NCBI GenBank assembly: GCA_904066235.2
Contig: CAJFCV020000004.1
Coordinates: forward strand, 2,666,001-2,730,000
Length of the DNA stretch: 64,000 bases
From: Bursaphelenchus xylophilus
Taxonomy: Eukaryota > Nematoda > Chromadorea > Rhabditida > Aphelenchoididae
Reading direction: 5' to 3'
The translations under genes and the position numbers were made by a program. Shown piece after piece: positions 1-12,570 of this stretch; positions within the stretch are counted from its first letter, which is position 1, and the number at the start of each line of letters is the position of its first letter. Below the pieces are notes generated by a model. It was not told the DNA's origin and did not search any database. It saw only the letters and a program-made list of their open reading frames with translations.

Positions 1-440
1 CCTTCTTGCAACTGTACGGAAGTCCACGGACTCGGACAGCACCCGTATTCCGGTCCACCAAGGTGCTTTGGATCCGTTTGATCAGTTGGTCGGCATCGGC
101 GACGACGAAAACCTCGATGTATCGATTTCCCAGGTTCTGCTGGTGTTTTTCTTGAGATTTGGCAACATCATCGTCTCCCATCACTTGAACATAAGCTTCA
201 CCGGATGGTTTGCCGTCGGAATTTGAAGTGAAATAAATGTATGTCACATGGACATCAGCTGAAATGGATAATGGACCAGATTTTATATTGGAGTAGATAC
301 CTAAAAACAAAACAAGAACAAAAAGACTTACGACCCAAAAATTGAATAATGTCATCATCTCGAGCGGAATAAGGGAGTCCTCGAAGCCTGATGAATGGCT
401 TGTCAGGCAACACTGTCTTTGGCTTCGTTTCTTCAGCCAT
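1..440 (-). CDS. hnRNP F/H (GRSF1-type) RNA-binding protein, 5' part
   Basis: The N-terminal part of an RNA-binding protein with quasi-RRM domains; the rest lies beyond the left edge. Exon 1 is 332-440 (starts MAEETKPK) and exon 2 is 1-258, with a GTAAG donor and a TTTCAG acceptor that keep the frame. The first qRRM begins with FIRLRGLPYSA and includes the family hallmark GKPSGEAYVQV and, at its end, NRYIEVF; the second starts at VRVRGLPYSC at the window edge. In this family such domains bind G-rich RNA and regulate splicing. An acceptor-like CTTTTAG lies just upstream of the start codon, fitting a trans-spliced 5' end. The hnRNP F/H/GRSF1 class is clear; which nematode paralogue this is cannot be decided from one and a half domains. 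Confidence 0.87.
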
Positions 441-1566
441 ATTGGTTAAGTTCTAAAAGTTGAAAATTAGACATACCAAACAAATTTCAAAGCAAAACGC
501 GGAAAATTACCATCAACACGCCTTTCAACACCTTATATAACAATGAACTTATTTTTCGAACAAAAATTCAATATTTTCAACATCAATCTACTCCACAATA
601 TATCTAATGTAATATCGCAAATTTCGAACAATTAATCAGTAAAAAACCGTGAGATATTATGCTTAATTTGCCCTCCTATCGTCATAGCAACTGCACAGAG
701 CATAATATACTTGTATACAGGCCGTTCTCAATGAACAACATCAACTTTTTCCCACTAGAAGTCCACTAAAAAAGTAAAGTCGAAAACAAGGAAATTTCTG
801 CAGTCGCACAGATAAAAGTCGATGTAAAATCTGTGAAAACTCATATAAAAGACATTTCTATACTAAAGGCAGGTATTGCCTATCAATCTTTGGAAAAAAA
901 CAACTCCAAATTATCTCATGCATCAGATCTAATATCAAGGCCAAAAAGCCTGGTCAATTTCGACTTAAAAATGGATAAAGACACCCAGGACGCTGCGGAG
1001 AGAAATACTCTTCGTACGGATCGTATTCAACCCCGTTTTTTGCTTCAAACCCACTTGAAAAGGCCGATATTACTTTAGACATCGATCCCCCACGAAAGAT
1101 CGGCCCCTTTCTCAAACAGGGCTGCAAAAGGTCTCGAAGTTACTCATACATCGGAGCTCCGCAGAATAGAACAAGGCCGGCAAAACAGAGAAAATGCACA
1201 GCATTAAATGGACGCAAAAATCCGGCGCCTGCGTCCCACCACGAAATCCGAATGTTTGGCATTCTGCAAAAACACGTCGAAATTTTACTCCGGAAAATTT
1301 CGTCGATTCCACGACGAATTCATCGTTGGATTTGACACTTCTTTCAACGCTCTTAAAGATTCGACGAATTATTTTGCATTAGTTTATATTATCCATCTGT
1401 GGGCTAAAAGTTTTGACGGCATAATCAAAAGGCGCTGGAGGGGAAGGTAAACTTTCGATTGTTTTTTGTTTTTGTAAATACTTTTTCTACGTGTTCACAT
1501 TGATAAATGGGGGTTTCAGATTGGAAATGCTAAAGATTTGAGGAAAGCTGGAAGAATTGTAAAAAA
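441..1566. other. Intergenic stretch between divergent genes
   Basis: The 1.1 kb between the hnRNP-like gene (-) and the TMEM115 gene (+) must hold both promoters. I see no repeat family, RNA gene or convincing coding frame here. Short open frames near 830-1450 show no splice context or family resemblance. Confidence 0.5.
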
Positions 1567-3281
1567 ATGCGTGTAAATATCGATCCAGCGTTACTTCGGC
1601 ACAAGTTGGACGTATGGCAGGCGTGGTTCAAGGCGGAGAAGCCGGTGTTTCAAATCTCTGTGGGAGTTCTCGCGATTGGTGAGATATTTTGAACTTTTTT
1701 GTTTGTGTTTTAGATAGCAAATGGTTTTAAAGTAAGATTGGACTAGATGAAGATGCTGATGATGGTAGTAGCTTGAAATGTTTTTCATGAGATGGTCTAA
1801 GCTATTGTCAAACTATAGAAATGGCTCTTAAAGCTGCCTGTTGTCAATGTCGATGACAAAACAGCTATTTCTTACTCTCCCCACATCAGCCATGTATTGC
1901 AATATAATTTCTCCAATTTTTCAGGGTTCCTTCTCTCCCTCATCAATCCAATTTACAATTTCTTCTCCTACACACCCAGTAGCCTATTTCTATTGCATAT
2001 CTGGCGACCATTCACGGCAGCCATCACCGAAACAAACGTGTTTCTTTTGCTCTGGTCAGTACTTGCATTCCACCAACTGACCGAGGTGATCTCTCCTCTC
2101 TGGGGCCTGAATGAAGTCCTCAAATTTTGCCTCATTGTACATTTTGTCACATTGTTCGCCTTATCAATGATTGCGCTCGGGTTCTTCGCGCTTTTTGGCG
2201 CCGTCGACTTCTTTTACTTTGCCCATCTGAATGGATTGGCCCCGGTGAATGTTGCGGCTCTGGTGGCTATAAAACAGGTAATAATTTATTTATTTTTTGC
2301 TTGTGTGTTTAGGTAGCTGAGGACATGTTCTTGTATTCTAAACTGCATGCAAGAGGCACAATTTCTCTTCCAAATATTTCTTTTTCTCCCACACACCCGT
2401 GTTGAGCCATGAATAATATATAAATTGTTTTAGTTTCTGCCGGACACCGTCCTCATAACAACTTCAAAAGGAAGATTAAAGAATAATCATCTGCCATTGT
2501 CTTCGTTAACACTGGTAATCATCGCTTACCTCGTTGGATTAGTCCGCTACGGAGTGATCTTCCAGACAGCTATGGGGATTCAAGTTTCGTGGACTTATCT
2601 TCGATTTATTCAAAAACGAGAGCTCCGGCAAGGGGAGAAGGGCGACCAGAGTGACCATTTTGCTTGGCACACGTGAGTTTGTTGATTTGGGACATTATTT
2701 TAGGGATAAATTTGCAAATTTGGGCAAAAAGATTGGGATTTTTTTGTTTTTTTTTTGAGATGAGGGATTTAAACTATTTTTTGTTGGGGTAAATTTTGTT
2801 TATGCTTAAGAAATTAGCGGAGAATAATATTTTCAGCCTCTTCCCCCGCATTACACAGCCATTTTTCCAAGGCATTGGAAAAATTGCGTATAGGTCACTC
2901 TTCAAACTTCGACTCCTCAAAAAAGTGGATAGAATGATACTGCCACAAGTGAATGAAGATACAATGTTTGAGTTGGACCTTGACAGAGAAGCAGAACGAA
3001 AGAGGTTGGTTTTGGCCTTTTATTTGGCGATCTTTTAGATGTGATGTTGGACATGTTTGATCGTATAAAATGTCACTTTTTTTGTGAAAATTGATAATTG
3101 AAACCGATTTTTTAGACAAATTGCCCTCCGAGAGCTGCAAGCACGCCTTATGCAGCAAAAACGTGCCTCTCCGATACCCCCAGCCCGACCTTCACAGCCG
3201 TTAGCACCAGTCCCTGAGGCAAGAGAACCAACCCCCAATATTCCCGAAGTTCTCCCTCCATTGGACCTGGGCTCGGACTAA
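1567..3281 (+). CDS. TMEM115: TMEM115 family Golgi membrane protein
   Basis: A complete five-exon gene: 1567-1678, 1925-2277, 2434-2672, 2837-3004 and 3116-3281, with all phases consistent, giving 345 residues (human TMEM115 is about 350). TMEM115 is a rhomboid-like multi-pass protein of Golgi membranes implicated in retrograde Golgi-to-ER traffic. Hydrophobic segments follow VFQISVGVLAIGGFLL near residues 27-45, and there are further ones around FLLLWSVLAF and FCLIVHFVTLFALSMIALGFF. Family landmarks seen are NVAALVAIKQFLPD, VSWTYLRFIQKR, HFAWHTLFPRITQP and the C-terminal DREAERKRQIALRELQARL, followed by a Pro-rich tail. It converges on the NADK2-like gene, with about 250 bp between the two stop codons. 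Confidence 0.9.
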
Positions 3282-3532
3282 AATCGATGTGATAGACGTA
3301 TTTGTGTATATTCGGAGGTTATTTATAAATTTATTTCATAAAATTTATCATCTTTTATATTTTAGTAGACATCTGATAAAAAATTTGGAATTTTTACATT
3401 TTATCCTTAGAATATAAGAAAGTATATATTACAAATGGCCAGTAAAGCATCACAGTTAAAATGCGACGCACAAAACCGACGAAACGCCGACTTTTTTGCA
3501 TCAAGAATTGGATATGGATAAGGTAATATAAT

Positions 3533-5569
3533 TTACAGATAGACCCGTTGAACTCGCAAATCGCGATCCGTCTTCAACACAATCTCATCGCCGTTGTTGA
3601 ACTTGAATTCGCGAATGCCGTCCACGATCACGACGCCATGTGTGCACTTGGAGCGGACGAACATTGTGCGGAAGCCGCCGAATGGCCGGATCTCTTGGAA
3701 TGTGTTGTTGAAAATGGGCTCGCGAAGTCGGTAATGCAGTCCTGAAATGGGTGTGGGGTTAGAAGAGAGCTTATGCGTTATTGCTGACTTGGTTTGAGAT
3801 ACTTTCCATTGATGCTTTTTGGAAATTTTTGTGAAAAAGTGAAAAAAAGTCATCAAAAATTGGATTTTTTAAAAATTTCCATTTTAGGCCTAATTTTCAA
3901 AGGAAAAATCGCAAATTTTTCAAAAATTTGGATAATTACCCTATGATAAATATCCTAATAAACTGTGTTTATCGCATTTCACCTACCACTTTCGCTATTT
4001 CTCAGTTTTATTTGCCCATTGAACTTCTCCGCCAAAATTTGACTGTCCATTTCAATCGACGAACTGGGCACTTCATCATCAAAAATGTTGTCATTTTCAT
4101 CTTTCATATCCTTTCTCAAGCCTGTTACTCCATTTTTACCATCATTTTCCCCTTCCATTTCCTCATTTTCCATATTTTTCGGGGCTTTGAAGTCATAGCC
4201 CATCTCCATCATGGTCTCCAAAAGATGCTGAACATGAGTGGCAGAGATGAAGTCGGGCTCATGCCGCTGCTCCTGTGCAACCCTAAGGGTGTTGAGGTTC
4301 TGCTCGAGACGGATGAACATTCCACTATTCTTTTGTTTGACGATTGGGTCATCATCAACACCTAGTTCAATATAGGAAACTCGGGCCGAATCTTCTTCGC
4401 CAATGTAAATGTCGTGGGCGGAGAAGAGCGAGAAGGATTCTTGACTAAAATAGGCAGGATGTAGGAATGATTTTAAGATGTGAGAATTGAAAGAAATGTT
4501 TTTGGGAGCAAAGTTTATGCACAAGGTCTTAACGTCAGGTATTGTTCCAAATAAACAGCTGTTTTAGGTCGAAAACACATGACAGTAATTAAATTAAGCC
4601 TTAATTAGAATTGGTAGAGATCATAGAACGAATAAAAAGACATCTCGCGCCTATATTCACCATTAGAACGGAATGCCAAAAATGGCGGGAATTTAAATTT
4701 TTGAAAATTTGACTTTCTTTTTAGCCGTAATGCAGACAAACGAGCTTATTAAAAGTCAAAATAAGTTTGAATTTTAAATCTACGCGTCTACTTACCCATT
4801 TTCGACATTCTCCTTGGCCTTGATGACATTAATTTGGATTCTCGAAACTTTCTCAAATTTTCCATTATTTACATCCAGCTCTCTCAACGTCCTCAACAGT
4901 TCATTGCAATAACTGTAATCGCCCATTTCCCTCATTTTCTCTTCATTCAGAGTTATGATCGTCATTGGGATTTTTGAAGGGATGATTTGAAAAAGTCGGT
5001 CCAAATCGACTTGTTCATCCAAAGAAATGTAAAAAATGTTATTGCAGGTGGTGAGTAGGGCCTCATCATTGGATGAAAGGGACTCTGATTCGTCGAGAAT
5101 TGGGAGGAAATTGATGTTGAGGTAGGATTTGCTGAAAAATGAAGGAAATAAGGGGGGAAACGGGGATTTTTTAAAAATTTTAGGCTTAAAATTTGATGAT
5201 TTTAAAAAAAAGTAGAAATAACAGCTTAAAAAATGCCTCAGGGTCTCTGAATTTTTATCCAAATAAAATTTAGAGAGTCTGTGAATGACTTTTTTAAACT
5301 TTTTTAAAAAATTTTTTGAAAAAAATAGAAATTTTTGGTCGATTTTTTTCTCACCTTGCCTGTTCCTTCAAGACCGCCAAAAACTCCCCCAAAATTTCCT
5401 CATCATCCAGTTGATAAACGGCAGCGATATTGGTGAATTCCGCAGGTTCTGATGCCTTTATGGCCTCATGTGTTCGAAGCCTTTTCCTCGGAGGAAGCGA
5501 CAAATAGTCGGAGAGATCAAGGTTACACCCGCGTAGAAGCTTGTACAGATCACACATCTTGTAACCCAT
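3533..5569 (-). CDS. NADK2-like protein, probably a pseudoenzyme
   Basis: A four-exon gene of 405 residues: 5355-5569, 4796-5131, 3987-4444 and 3533-3741. Phases agree if exon 3 ends at the GTAGGT donor. The C-terminal half follows mitochondrial NAD kinase 2: HDIYIGEEDSARVSYIEL, then VDDDPIVKQKNSG, then YRLREPIFNNTF and VRSKCTHGVVIVDG, ending in FNNGDEIVLKTDRDLRVQRV. Two things expected of a kinase are missing. The GGDGT nucleotide motif aligns with CNNIF (exon 2), and the Gly/Ser-rich TGTGS segment that should follow KQKxSG is deleted, going straight to MFIRLEQ. There is also no mitochondrial presequence; exon 1 has a basic PPRKRLR patch instead. TTTTCCAG lies two bases before the ATG, suggesting trans-splicing. 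The NADK2 relationship is fairly sure; loss of activity is inference from a remembered alignment. Confidence 0.72.
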
Positions 5570-5709
5570 GGCTGGAAAAGTAATTTTTATTTAGATTTTA
5601 GTTAGTAAAATTGGTTATTCAGTAGTCCCGAAAATTTCAAAAAAATCGCGAAAAATTGAAAATAAGAAATATGAAAATTTGAAGTAATCGAAAAAAAGTG
5701 TTCAATTTA

Positions 5710-6153
5710 CAGGGGAAGTCCCTCCAAGTGCGACTCTCAGATTTTGATTAAACTTGGCACAAATTTAGAATATTTTTTTCTAAAATATACACGAGAATCC
5801 TAACTCGCGCTTTGCAGAAATAACCGAGATTTTTTTAGACCAAAAGTCGGCGAAAATTTGACACTTTTTGTCGAATTTTGGCACGAAAAGTTTCATGGCT
5901 ATTTCTACCATAGAGGGTAATGTTTCCACAAAAAATCATTTTTTTCCGCACGAAACTAGCAAAGATATAGCCAAAAGTTGCTTTATTCCCTCGCTCTCCG
6001 CATTTCGCGTGCTCTCTCGGCAGATCGTTCAATATCTCGGAGGCACTTGCAAAGCGGGAGCTAAAACCTTCAGGAATCAATATTTATTCTATGCCCGGCG
6101 TGTGTGCAAAATTTAAGGAAAATCTGAGCGTCGCACTTGGAGTACTTCCCTTG
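5710..6153. repeat. Family D element
   Basis: A 444-bp element. The left end is CAGGGGAAGTC, the right end GGAGTACTTCCCTTG, and the outer parts are inverted (CAAGTGCGACTCTCAGATTT against AATCTGAGCGTCGCACTTG). The interior has the family landmarks GCACGAAAAGTTTCATGGC and CGCATTTCGCGTGCTCTC. No coding capacity. Confidence 0.8.
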
Positions 6154-6866
6154 TAAATTTTTGGTCGAAAAATTCTAATTTTCGTCAAAAAATCATGTAA
6201 AAACCATCCATACTTTATCTCACAATGTTTTATCGGCCTATTAGGTCAATCACAAACACCTGTCCTTCAATTCAAAGATGATACAAGAGCTTCTCCGGCC
6301 TAAAATTTACCCTGTGGACCTTCAAAATTGTCCGCTATAGAAAGGGTTTCGCTTTACAAGAGTTTATCGTACAAAACCTCCCGACCGCCGAGCCCCCGGA
6401 AATTCGTTACAAACAATTTCCCACTCCCACTAGCGACTCCTTAAGACCGTTCGGAACGGTCTTTTCAACGTTCTCCCCCCGCCATTCCGAGCCCATTTTT
6501 CGATGATTACAAAAACGCCCAAAAAAGAAAAAATGGTGACGAAAGAATGGAAATTTAACAAATAATCGAATTAAAATTAGGTTCAGACAACAAAAAACGG
6601 CGATCTCGTGCTTCTATATGTCTTGATGTAGTGTTGCGAGTGATTTTTTTTTTTTTGAAAAAAGCGAGAAAATTTGGTAAATTTTGGGTAAAATTGTAAA
6701 ATTGGAACCTTGAGAAATTTTTTTTTCGGCGACAAAGAGTGGAGCAAATCAGGTAGGCAGTATAATAGTAATAATAAGAAAGTAAAATCTTTTATTAGCA
6801 ACATTGAATTAAGCAACTTTTTTTCAAATGAAAATTGAAATTTCAGCGTTCAAGTTTTGATATTTA

Positions 6867-7115
6867 CAAGGGAACTACCTCAAGTGCGGCGCTCAGATTT
6901 TCTTTAAATTTTGCACATACGTCGGGCATACACTAAATATCAATTCCTCAAAGTTTTAGCTCGCGCTTTGCAGGCCCCGCCGAGATATCAAACGATTTTT
7001 GTCGCCGAGAGAGCACGCGAAACGCGGAGAGCGGCCAGAGAGAAAAGCACTTTTTACTCATAACTTTGGCTTCGTGCGGAAAAAACTGATTTTTTGTGTA
7101 GAAGACACTGAGATT
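6867..7115. repeat. Family D element, partial, reverse orientation
   Basis: Begins CAAGGGAACTACCTCAAG and runs through the TAGCTCGCGCTTTGCAGGC and GAGAGCACGCGAAACGCGG landmarks of family D in reverse order. It breaks off near TTTTTTGTGTAGAAGACAC. Confidence 0.7.
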
Positions 7116-7404
7116 ACTGGGTCAAAAAACAAGAGAATATGCAAAAATGAAGGTATTTATAGATACTGAGAAAGAAGTTTCCAGAAAAAGCCGTTTTCTT
7201 TTTCGGCGAAACATTGCCTAAGATAATCTGATTTTAATTGTTCTTTACATCTCTCGGGAGAATTGGTTTTTTGCAAGAATTTTTCAGGCTTTATGACGAA
7301 CAGAATGGATGCATTTTTTGTTTTACAGTTAAAAAAATTTTTGTTTTGATTTTTTCTAATCCTTTTCACTCCATTTTCCGTTGATTTCCGCAAGCAAAAA
7401 TCTC

Positions 7405-7630
7405 AACAATCCAGCGGCAAAAACGTACCATTTTGCATCCGGGAAGTATCAAAAATGTAGCAAAATACCTCCCTCTCCAAGTGAAAAAAACTCCGATTTC
7501 AAAAGCCGCTCTTTTTGTGAGGGAAAGGGCCCTCCAAAACAGAGCTTTTTACTTGAAAAGTGAGGCTTTTTGCAACATTTTTTAATACTTTCCCGATGCA
7601 AAATGTTGCGTTTTTTACCACTGGATCAGA
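7405..7630. repeat. Family P palindromic element, degraded ends
   Basis: The arms GTACCATTTTGCATCCGGGA and a CCCGATGCAAAATGTTGCG counterpart flank CTCCAAGTGAAAAA and ACTTGAAAAGTGAGG. This is a palindromic non-autonomous element with decayed termini. Confidence 0.65.
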
Positions 7631-8559
7631 TCGTAACTATGTAATAAAATTCAACTCGAATTTTGTGCCAGATTTCATCAAAATTTTCGCTCTCTTCATG
7701 AACTTTGCTGAACCAAAAATCACCCAAGGCTCAACAAAAAAATTCAACTTCCTTGCTTCAAAACACAACGTAGAACATCTGTTTTCCCAAACTGAAAACA
7801 AATCACCGTTTTCTGCCCATCAAATCACCCGAGAATCTATTTCGAATACAAATAAACGCGCTACTTTATACCTTCGCGGAAAAGTCATCAAAAAACAATC
7901 TTTTTACAGGAGTAATCAGCCATTTTTAGGGCTCAATATGAGCGTAAATAGCCGTAAAAAAGAAGATCATTAAACCTTGAAAATCACTTTTAAAGAAACG
8001 TCCAGAATCACTGCCCAAAAATGGCTTTTCTCCACCCAAAAAGACGCTGAAAAAGACCGAAAATGGATCTTAAAAAAGACCTTCTTCTGAGTGATCTTTG
8101 AGAATAGTTAAAGAGTAATCAAAAACAATCCCAATTCCCCATCAAAGTAGCTGAAAATCCCCGATGAATCTCGGTTTTTCGTCGACAGAATGCGACGATT
8201 TCCGTTGACTTTCGCTAGCGCCGAACTCAATCAAACTTATTGCGATATGATTTGAAAAAGGGAACAGGATGTGTTGTAGTTTATACCCGGTGTTTTGTGC
8301 ACCTGTTGAGGGTGCATTGGCGGTGTTGAGCTGTCGCAAGAAATGGTGATGAAATGGGAGAGTGCTTTTGATCAAAAATGGGGATAAACAAGGGGTTTCT
8401 CATCGGAAATGGCATGAAAATCAGGTGGGAATGGCATGAGGGAAATTTCAAAGCAATTGAGAATAAAATTGACTACAAAAAAGACCGAAATTTATATGAA
8501 AATTGCGATAAAAATCACATATTTTAGACCTGGCTTGGCCTGAAACTTGGCGTTTCAAG

Positions 8560-8926
8560 TGTTCAAAGAGCGGCACACATATTTTGATCAAACTTGGAAT
8601 AAATTTTAAATAATTTTTCTATGAAATATACGAGACTTCTAGCTCGCACTTTGCAGAAACGACCGAGATTTTTAGGTCGAAAGTTGGTTTAAATTCGAAT
8701 TTTTTTGCGAATTTTGACATCAAAAGTCTCCTATCTATTTTTACCGTGGAGGTAAGTGTCCACACAAAAAAAATAATTTTTTTCCTACTGGCAATATTAA
8801 AGAAAAAATGAGCTTTTCTCGGTTGCCGCTCTCCGCGTTTTGCGCTCTCTCTCTCGGCCACAAAGATCGTTGAATATCTCGACTATGCTTGCAAAGCGCG
8901 AGCTATTTAAAAGTATGCTTTCCTTG
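8560..8926. repeat. Family D element, degraded
   Basis: Shows CTAGCTCGCACTTTGCAGAA, CCGTGGAGGTAAGTGTCCAC and a CTTTCCTTG end. The left end has drifted. Confidence 0.6.
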
Positions 8927-9527
8927 TAAGCCTAGAGTTTTATGTAAACAAATAGAAATTCGCACAAAATTGTGTAAGCTGAGATTCGCAAAATAAATCG
9001 CATTTTTGCAGACAGACTTCCAATCTAAAAATCTCGGTCGTTTCTGTAATGCGAGACCTATAAATCTCTCAATTTCTTTACAAAATTCCATTAAAAATCT
9101 ATGCCCAATTTTCATCAAAAAAATAGAGATCTTCAGTACTGTAACCCCCCGTAAGACAACGAACTCCTATAAACAAAGAAAATTCCAATTCAACCACGCT
9201 TATCAATTATGACCCTCCCGGGAACCCCTCCCAAGCCCTCGTAACCTCGGCTCAATTCAACTCTAATCAGCATGCAATCAAAATGCAAATCAAGGACGTT
9301 CGAAGAATCGGAAGCGGGGACTGATAGGAGCTCAAGGTTTCGAGGAAAAAAGTTTGCGAGCAAGAGTTCCATACGTAATGAAACTAAGGGGCACAAGGTC
9401 TCCGGGGGGAGATAAGAACACGGAGATTGTAAAGTTTGAGAGGTTTTTTACAATTTGGAGGAAAACGATGACATATAACATTAAAACTACAGAATGTTGG
9501 GTGTGTCAGTTTTTTGGAGCAAAGGTC

Positions 9528-10068
9528 GAATCCTAGGATAGCCTATCATCAATTTCGAGATATTTTACATATACTCACATCAATAATATCTAGATAAAAG
9601 TTATATATCTTTGTTTTTAGGAGCAACTTTTGGTCTTTTCGATGTTAAAATAAAGAAAACTAGCGTCAGTAATATCTCAGATTAGAAACAGTGGGCATAT
9701 TGCAAGGGTTCGCCAAGTCTCCGCCGAGCCTTCGCCGAGCGTCCAACGGCTTCGTCAGGCCTCGTTCGCACTTCCTGCAACCTTTGTTTAGGGCCTCTGT
9801 CCTAGGCTTTGCAAAAGTCGGGATGCGAAATTGAAACCTTGATACACGCGCCGTAAAGTCCTGACAATTTCGTCGCTGATGTCGTGCGTGAAAATTGGAG
9901 CAAGCTCGCACAAAAGTGCATGTCGCTAGCGTAAAAACTGGGGCACCACCAGTTTTCCAGGCCATGTAGGCACTTCCTATAACCTTTTTTGGTTCTCCAC
10001 CGGCACTAGGCCTCGCATAAATTGATTTTATGTTGACCCAAACTGTCGTTGACCCGAAAGAACTCTCC
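9528..10068 (-). repeat. Family F element
   Basis: Contains the family core read from this strand: GATAGCCTATCA, TACTCACATCAATAATATC, CGCCAAGTCTCCGCCGAGCC and a right end GTTGACCCAAACTGTCG. Confidence 0.7.
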
Positions 10069-10454
10069 CAACGTTATGTAAGCTACGATTACTGCATTTG
10101 TCAACCCCGGCGATCGAGAAAAACGTATTCTACCATTTTGGTTATCAATTTGTGTACGAAAAGCCACCTGGTTGTTTGTCTTACTTATAAAAAACAGCGG
10201 GAAATAGTGATTTACGGAATAAACTTCTTTATCAGTTGATTTTACAGATTGTTATTTGAAAAGTGAGCAGTAAACATAAACATTACCAAAATTGAGTAAA
10301 TAAAATGAACTTTTAAGAGAATTCTTATCGTCTGATGATAGCTTTATTTACCTTGATAAAGCATGTGTCTTGTTGAGGAAAGTTCTAAGAAATACATATA
10401 AAAACCTCCCTACAACGAACCGCAGGAAATTAAGACATTTTTTTTGGTTTGTTC

Positions 10455-10656
10455 TATCAGTCTGTCGGGAAAATAATGGCGAATCGTCGCGCTACTATTA
10501 GCATTTTCACAAAGTGCCTGGACATTTGTCGCTATCCGCACCGTGCACAAAAATTCGCGAGTCCTTGCATCCTGCACCAGCTTTCTTTGACAATTCATTT
10601 TCTCTTCGCGATTTTCTATGCGACAGAGCGCTCATTATTTTCCCGACAAACCGATA
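10455..10656. repeat. Family C palindromic element
   Basis: Left end TATCAGTCTGTCGGGAAAAT and right end ATTTTCCCGACAAACCGATA form the inverted ends, with the shared TA suggesting a TA target. The inner arm ATGCGACAGAGCGCTCATT is also typical of the family. Confidence 0.75.
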
Positions 10657-11156
10657 AGACCCTCAAAAGCTTTGTGTGTTGAGAAGCTAAGTCATCCAGA
10701 ACCACCTTACAAACAACAATCAGCTAACAATCCGCCTTTGAACCACATCATCATTGTCATCACCGCTGATGTTTGCCTAACCTTTGACTTGGGCCCGGCG
10801 TTTCCTACAAAACTGACTTTGGAAGTTCAAGGATCTGCATTTTAAACAAACGCGACAAAACCGATCGAGGAGAAATTTTATTAGCAAATCGCTTTTGCAT
10901 ACAAACACAAAGTATAGAAATTCGACCGCGAAAATATCAGTTGATTCGTTGAAGGTGAAAATTTTTGGGTTGATGACGAATAAAGAGGATGAAAAATAGA
11001 ATATCCAAAGCTTTGTCATAAGAAAAGAGACAAAAGAACATACGTATTTTACAACTCTAAAGATGACTCTTCAAAAGACAAAACTATTATTCGATTCGAA
11101 TTTGAAGCTCGCTTTTACGGCTTGGAAGATGAAATGTCACACAAATTTTGCGCGTC

Positions 11157-11615
11157 TCAACTTTTCGGGTCGACGACATTTAGGATCGACACAAAATCGA
11201 TCGCTTTGGGGCATAGGGCAGGTAAATACACAAACAAAGGTAATAGGAAGTGTCTACGAGGCCTGACAAAACCCTTGGATGATCGGCGGACGCTTGGCGG
11301 AGACTTGGCAAAGACTTGGCGAAGACTGCAATATCTTCATTTTTTTAAATTTTAGCCATTAGTAACGTTAATTTCCTTTACCCCAAGTTATTGAACTATA
11401 TAAAAGACCAAAATTTGAGGGCAAAAAATGAAGATACGTGACTTTCATCAAGAAATTACTGATGTGAGTACCTGTAAAATACCTCAAAAAATGTGATAAG
11501 CTATCCCAGAACCCGACCAATCTTATTATTTCAGCAATTTAACTAAGCCTTCTCCTAGCCTTCCTAATGCACACAACAACGAACCGACACGTTTCATAGT
11601 ATCGTTGCCCAACCC
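11157..11615 (+). repeat. Family F element
   Basis: Starts at CTCAACTTTTCGGGTCGACG and carries GGATGATCGGCGGACGCTTG, the GATGTGAGTACCTGTAAAAT segment and the CTTCTCCTAGCC segment. The right end near GTTGCCCAACC is degraded. Confidence 0.7.
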
Positions 11616-12175
11616 CACTTTTTCTTTGAAACATTACTTCCTTAACAAAGTTCAAACTGAAAGATTGTAAAGTTCAGTTCGACCGATAAACAAAAAACCT
11701 CCAAAAAACGTAATGTTTTTCCAAATTTCTGCTAAAAACACCTGACTTGTCTCAAAAGATCCAAAAATATCCCTTTCCAAAATCATCAAAGACACTAAAA
11801 CTTTGGCCCGAAAAACCCGCAGGGCATTTCCTCGCGAGAAATGGGCGAAAAATTCCGGAGAGAGAGCCCTTTTCTACTCCATTTTTGCTTCTATTTTGTA
11901 GTTCGAAGCCTATGAAAACTCTGCACGAGGACCGCCGAATTTCGGGGTTTTCGAAATGGAAATAGAAAAAGGTCTGTTCGGAGTTCGGGAAGGTTACAAT
12001 AAACAAAACAAACTACAGAAATGGCAATTCTACGGCATCAAAAACGACAAGATCCATGGAGATTTCGGAGGAAAGAGTTCTGAGATTTGTTTGCTTAGAT
12101 TCTGTTTCATGGTTACTGTAGGGCACGACACACAAGTTCCTTGCAACCTCACAAGGAATGTTGTTTCATACTAGT

Positions 12176-12435
12176 CGTTCCAGAAAGTGCGTTCACTTTT
12201 TTCCGCCTTTTTCGCACCGCACAGTGCAAAATTTCGTGTTGCCCGCGCGACGCGATCCGTTTCGAAACATTTTGCACTGTGCAATTTCTAAAAAATCGCG
12301 CCGGCTCCGTTGAGAAAAGCCTGCGTCGCTGCGATATTGCAATTGCACGGTGCAAAAGGTCAAATGCACCCCGCAAGAAGGCAATTTTGTGCACAGTGCG
12401 GCCCACGACAAAAAGTGCACGCATTTTCTGGAACG
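12176..12435. repeat. Family K element (TTGCACTGTGCAA type)
   Basis: About 260 bp with inverted ends CGTTCCAGAAAGTGCGTTCA and GTGCACGCATTTTCTGGAAC; CTAGT occurs on both flanks and may be a target duplication. Inside, CGCACAGTGCAAA, TTGCACTGTGCAA and TTGCACGGTGCAAAA recur. The overlapping open frames on both strands follow from this repeated structure and are not taken as genes. Confidence 0.65.
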
Positions 12436-12439
12436 CCTA

Positions 12440-12570
12440 GTAGGGGCTCTTAGTTTTTATCGGGACACTCAAAAAACATTGTTAAATCATGTTGATTAAG
12501 AATATGTAAAAATTAGCTGCCAAACCGGGTTTTAGGGGCAAAACGTGAATTGCAAGTTGACTTACAGTCC
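12440..12570. repeat. Family H left-end fragment
   Basis: Contains GATTAAGAATATGTAAAAAT followed by TAGCTGCC and GTTTTAGGGG, matching the left terminal repeat of the H elements at 20972, 25592 and 47296. No right end is nearby. Confidence 0.55.

Noticed and set aside
1194..1450. Two overlapping plus-strand frames before the TMEM115 gene
   Set aside because: Open in two phases, no signals, and not needed for the TMEM115 start.
12149..12440. Overlapping frames on both strands of the K element
   Set aside because: Open in several frames at once because of inverted repeats; no start or polyA context.
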